Source: Pipra filicauda (lineage: Eukaryota > Chordata > Aves > Passeriformes > Pipridae). From it: DNA of 64,000 nt. The notes under the pieces are model-generated. The model saw nothing but the letters and a program-made list of their open reading frames with translations. It had not been told where the DNA came from and did no database searches. The first letter of the stretch is position 1. Each line of letters opens with the position of its first letter. Of this stretch, positions 63,850-64,000 are shown piece by piece. The stretch is from the NCBI RefSeq assembly GCF_003945595.2, contig NW_024104420.1:4214201-4278200 (forward strand), in the 5' to 3' direction. A program made the position numbers and the translations under genes.

Positions 63850-64000
63850 CTATTTGGAAGGTTCACTACAAGGCATGAAGCACTAGGCATTCACACAACT
63901 GTACCCGTACCACCCAAAGCCTCATTTATGTTTCTGATGTGTTATTCCCAATATTTAATCCAAAATAGTATTCTGGATCTTAGATTTATTTTGTCCTGTC
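63850..64000. other. Unique flank to the end of the window
   Basis: 151 bp of ordinary AT-rich sequence after the LTR target duplication. Nothing recognised. Confidence 0.6.

Noticed and set aside
1..64000. CRISPR arrays, operons, ribosome binding sites or bacterial elements
   Set aside because: Nothing prokaryotic is present. All identifiable repeats are vertebrate retroelements or simple sequence.

Overview
This window reads as vertebrate, and most likely songbird-order (passerine), non-coding DNA. It is AT-rich, has no convincing exon chain, and is littered with decayed retroelements. The bird assignment rests on CR1 LINE 3' ends with the avian tail (a 'ccttccaaccca' core, then 'tgattctatg' repeats) and on ERVL-type LTRs. 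The passerine assignment rests on a tRNA-Ile-derived SINE with a CR1-like tail, the architecture of TguSINE1 in zebra finch. A second SINE, with a tRNA-Glu head and a trinucleotide tail, resembles SINEs mobilised by RTE-clade LINEs. In birds these are patchily distributed and include suboscine passerines, so a suboscine is possible but unproven.

Layout. Positions 1-14692 hold nothing recognisable beyond T-tracts. A SINE cluster follows: TguSINE1-like at 14693-14834 and the tRNA-Glu SINE at 15089-15419, the latter inside a perfect 12-bp target-site duplication. CR1 fragments lie at 18662-18720, 21193-21538, 23335-23552, 35778-36490, 56614-56676 (minus) and 57324-57408 (minus). Three LTRs look like solo insertions with target duplications: 22419-23046 (4 bp), 53845-54432 (5 bp) and 62749-63844 (5 bp). 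A fourth, older and truncated ERVL-type LTR sits at 43320-43742. A nested tandem duplication lies at 37378-37564 and a (TCAC)n microsatellite at 46699-46763. G/T-rich tracts, or A/C-rich on the other strand, recur at many places.

No protein-coding gene could be supported. The longest open frames (up to 228 codons) fall in the GC-rich LTR near the right end and overlap one another on both strands. The remaining frames are short, unrelated to any family I recognise, and fit chance in a window this size. The window is best read as an intergenic desert or part of a very large intron. A few isolated motifs (full CRE, ISRE, CTCF-like and CLEAR/E-box matches) are listed as weak regulatory candidates that need conservation data.
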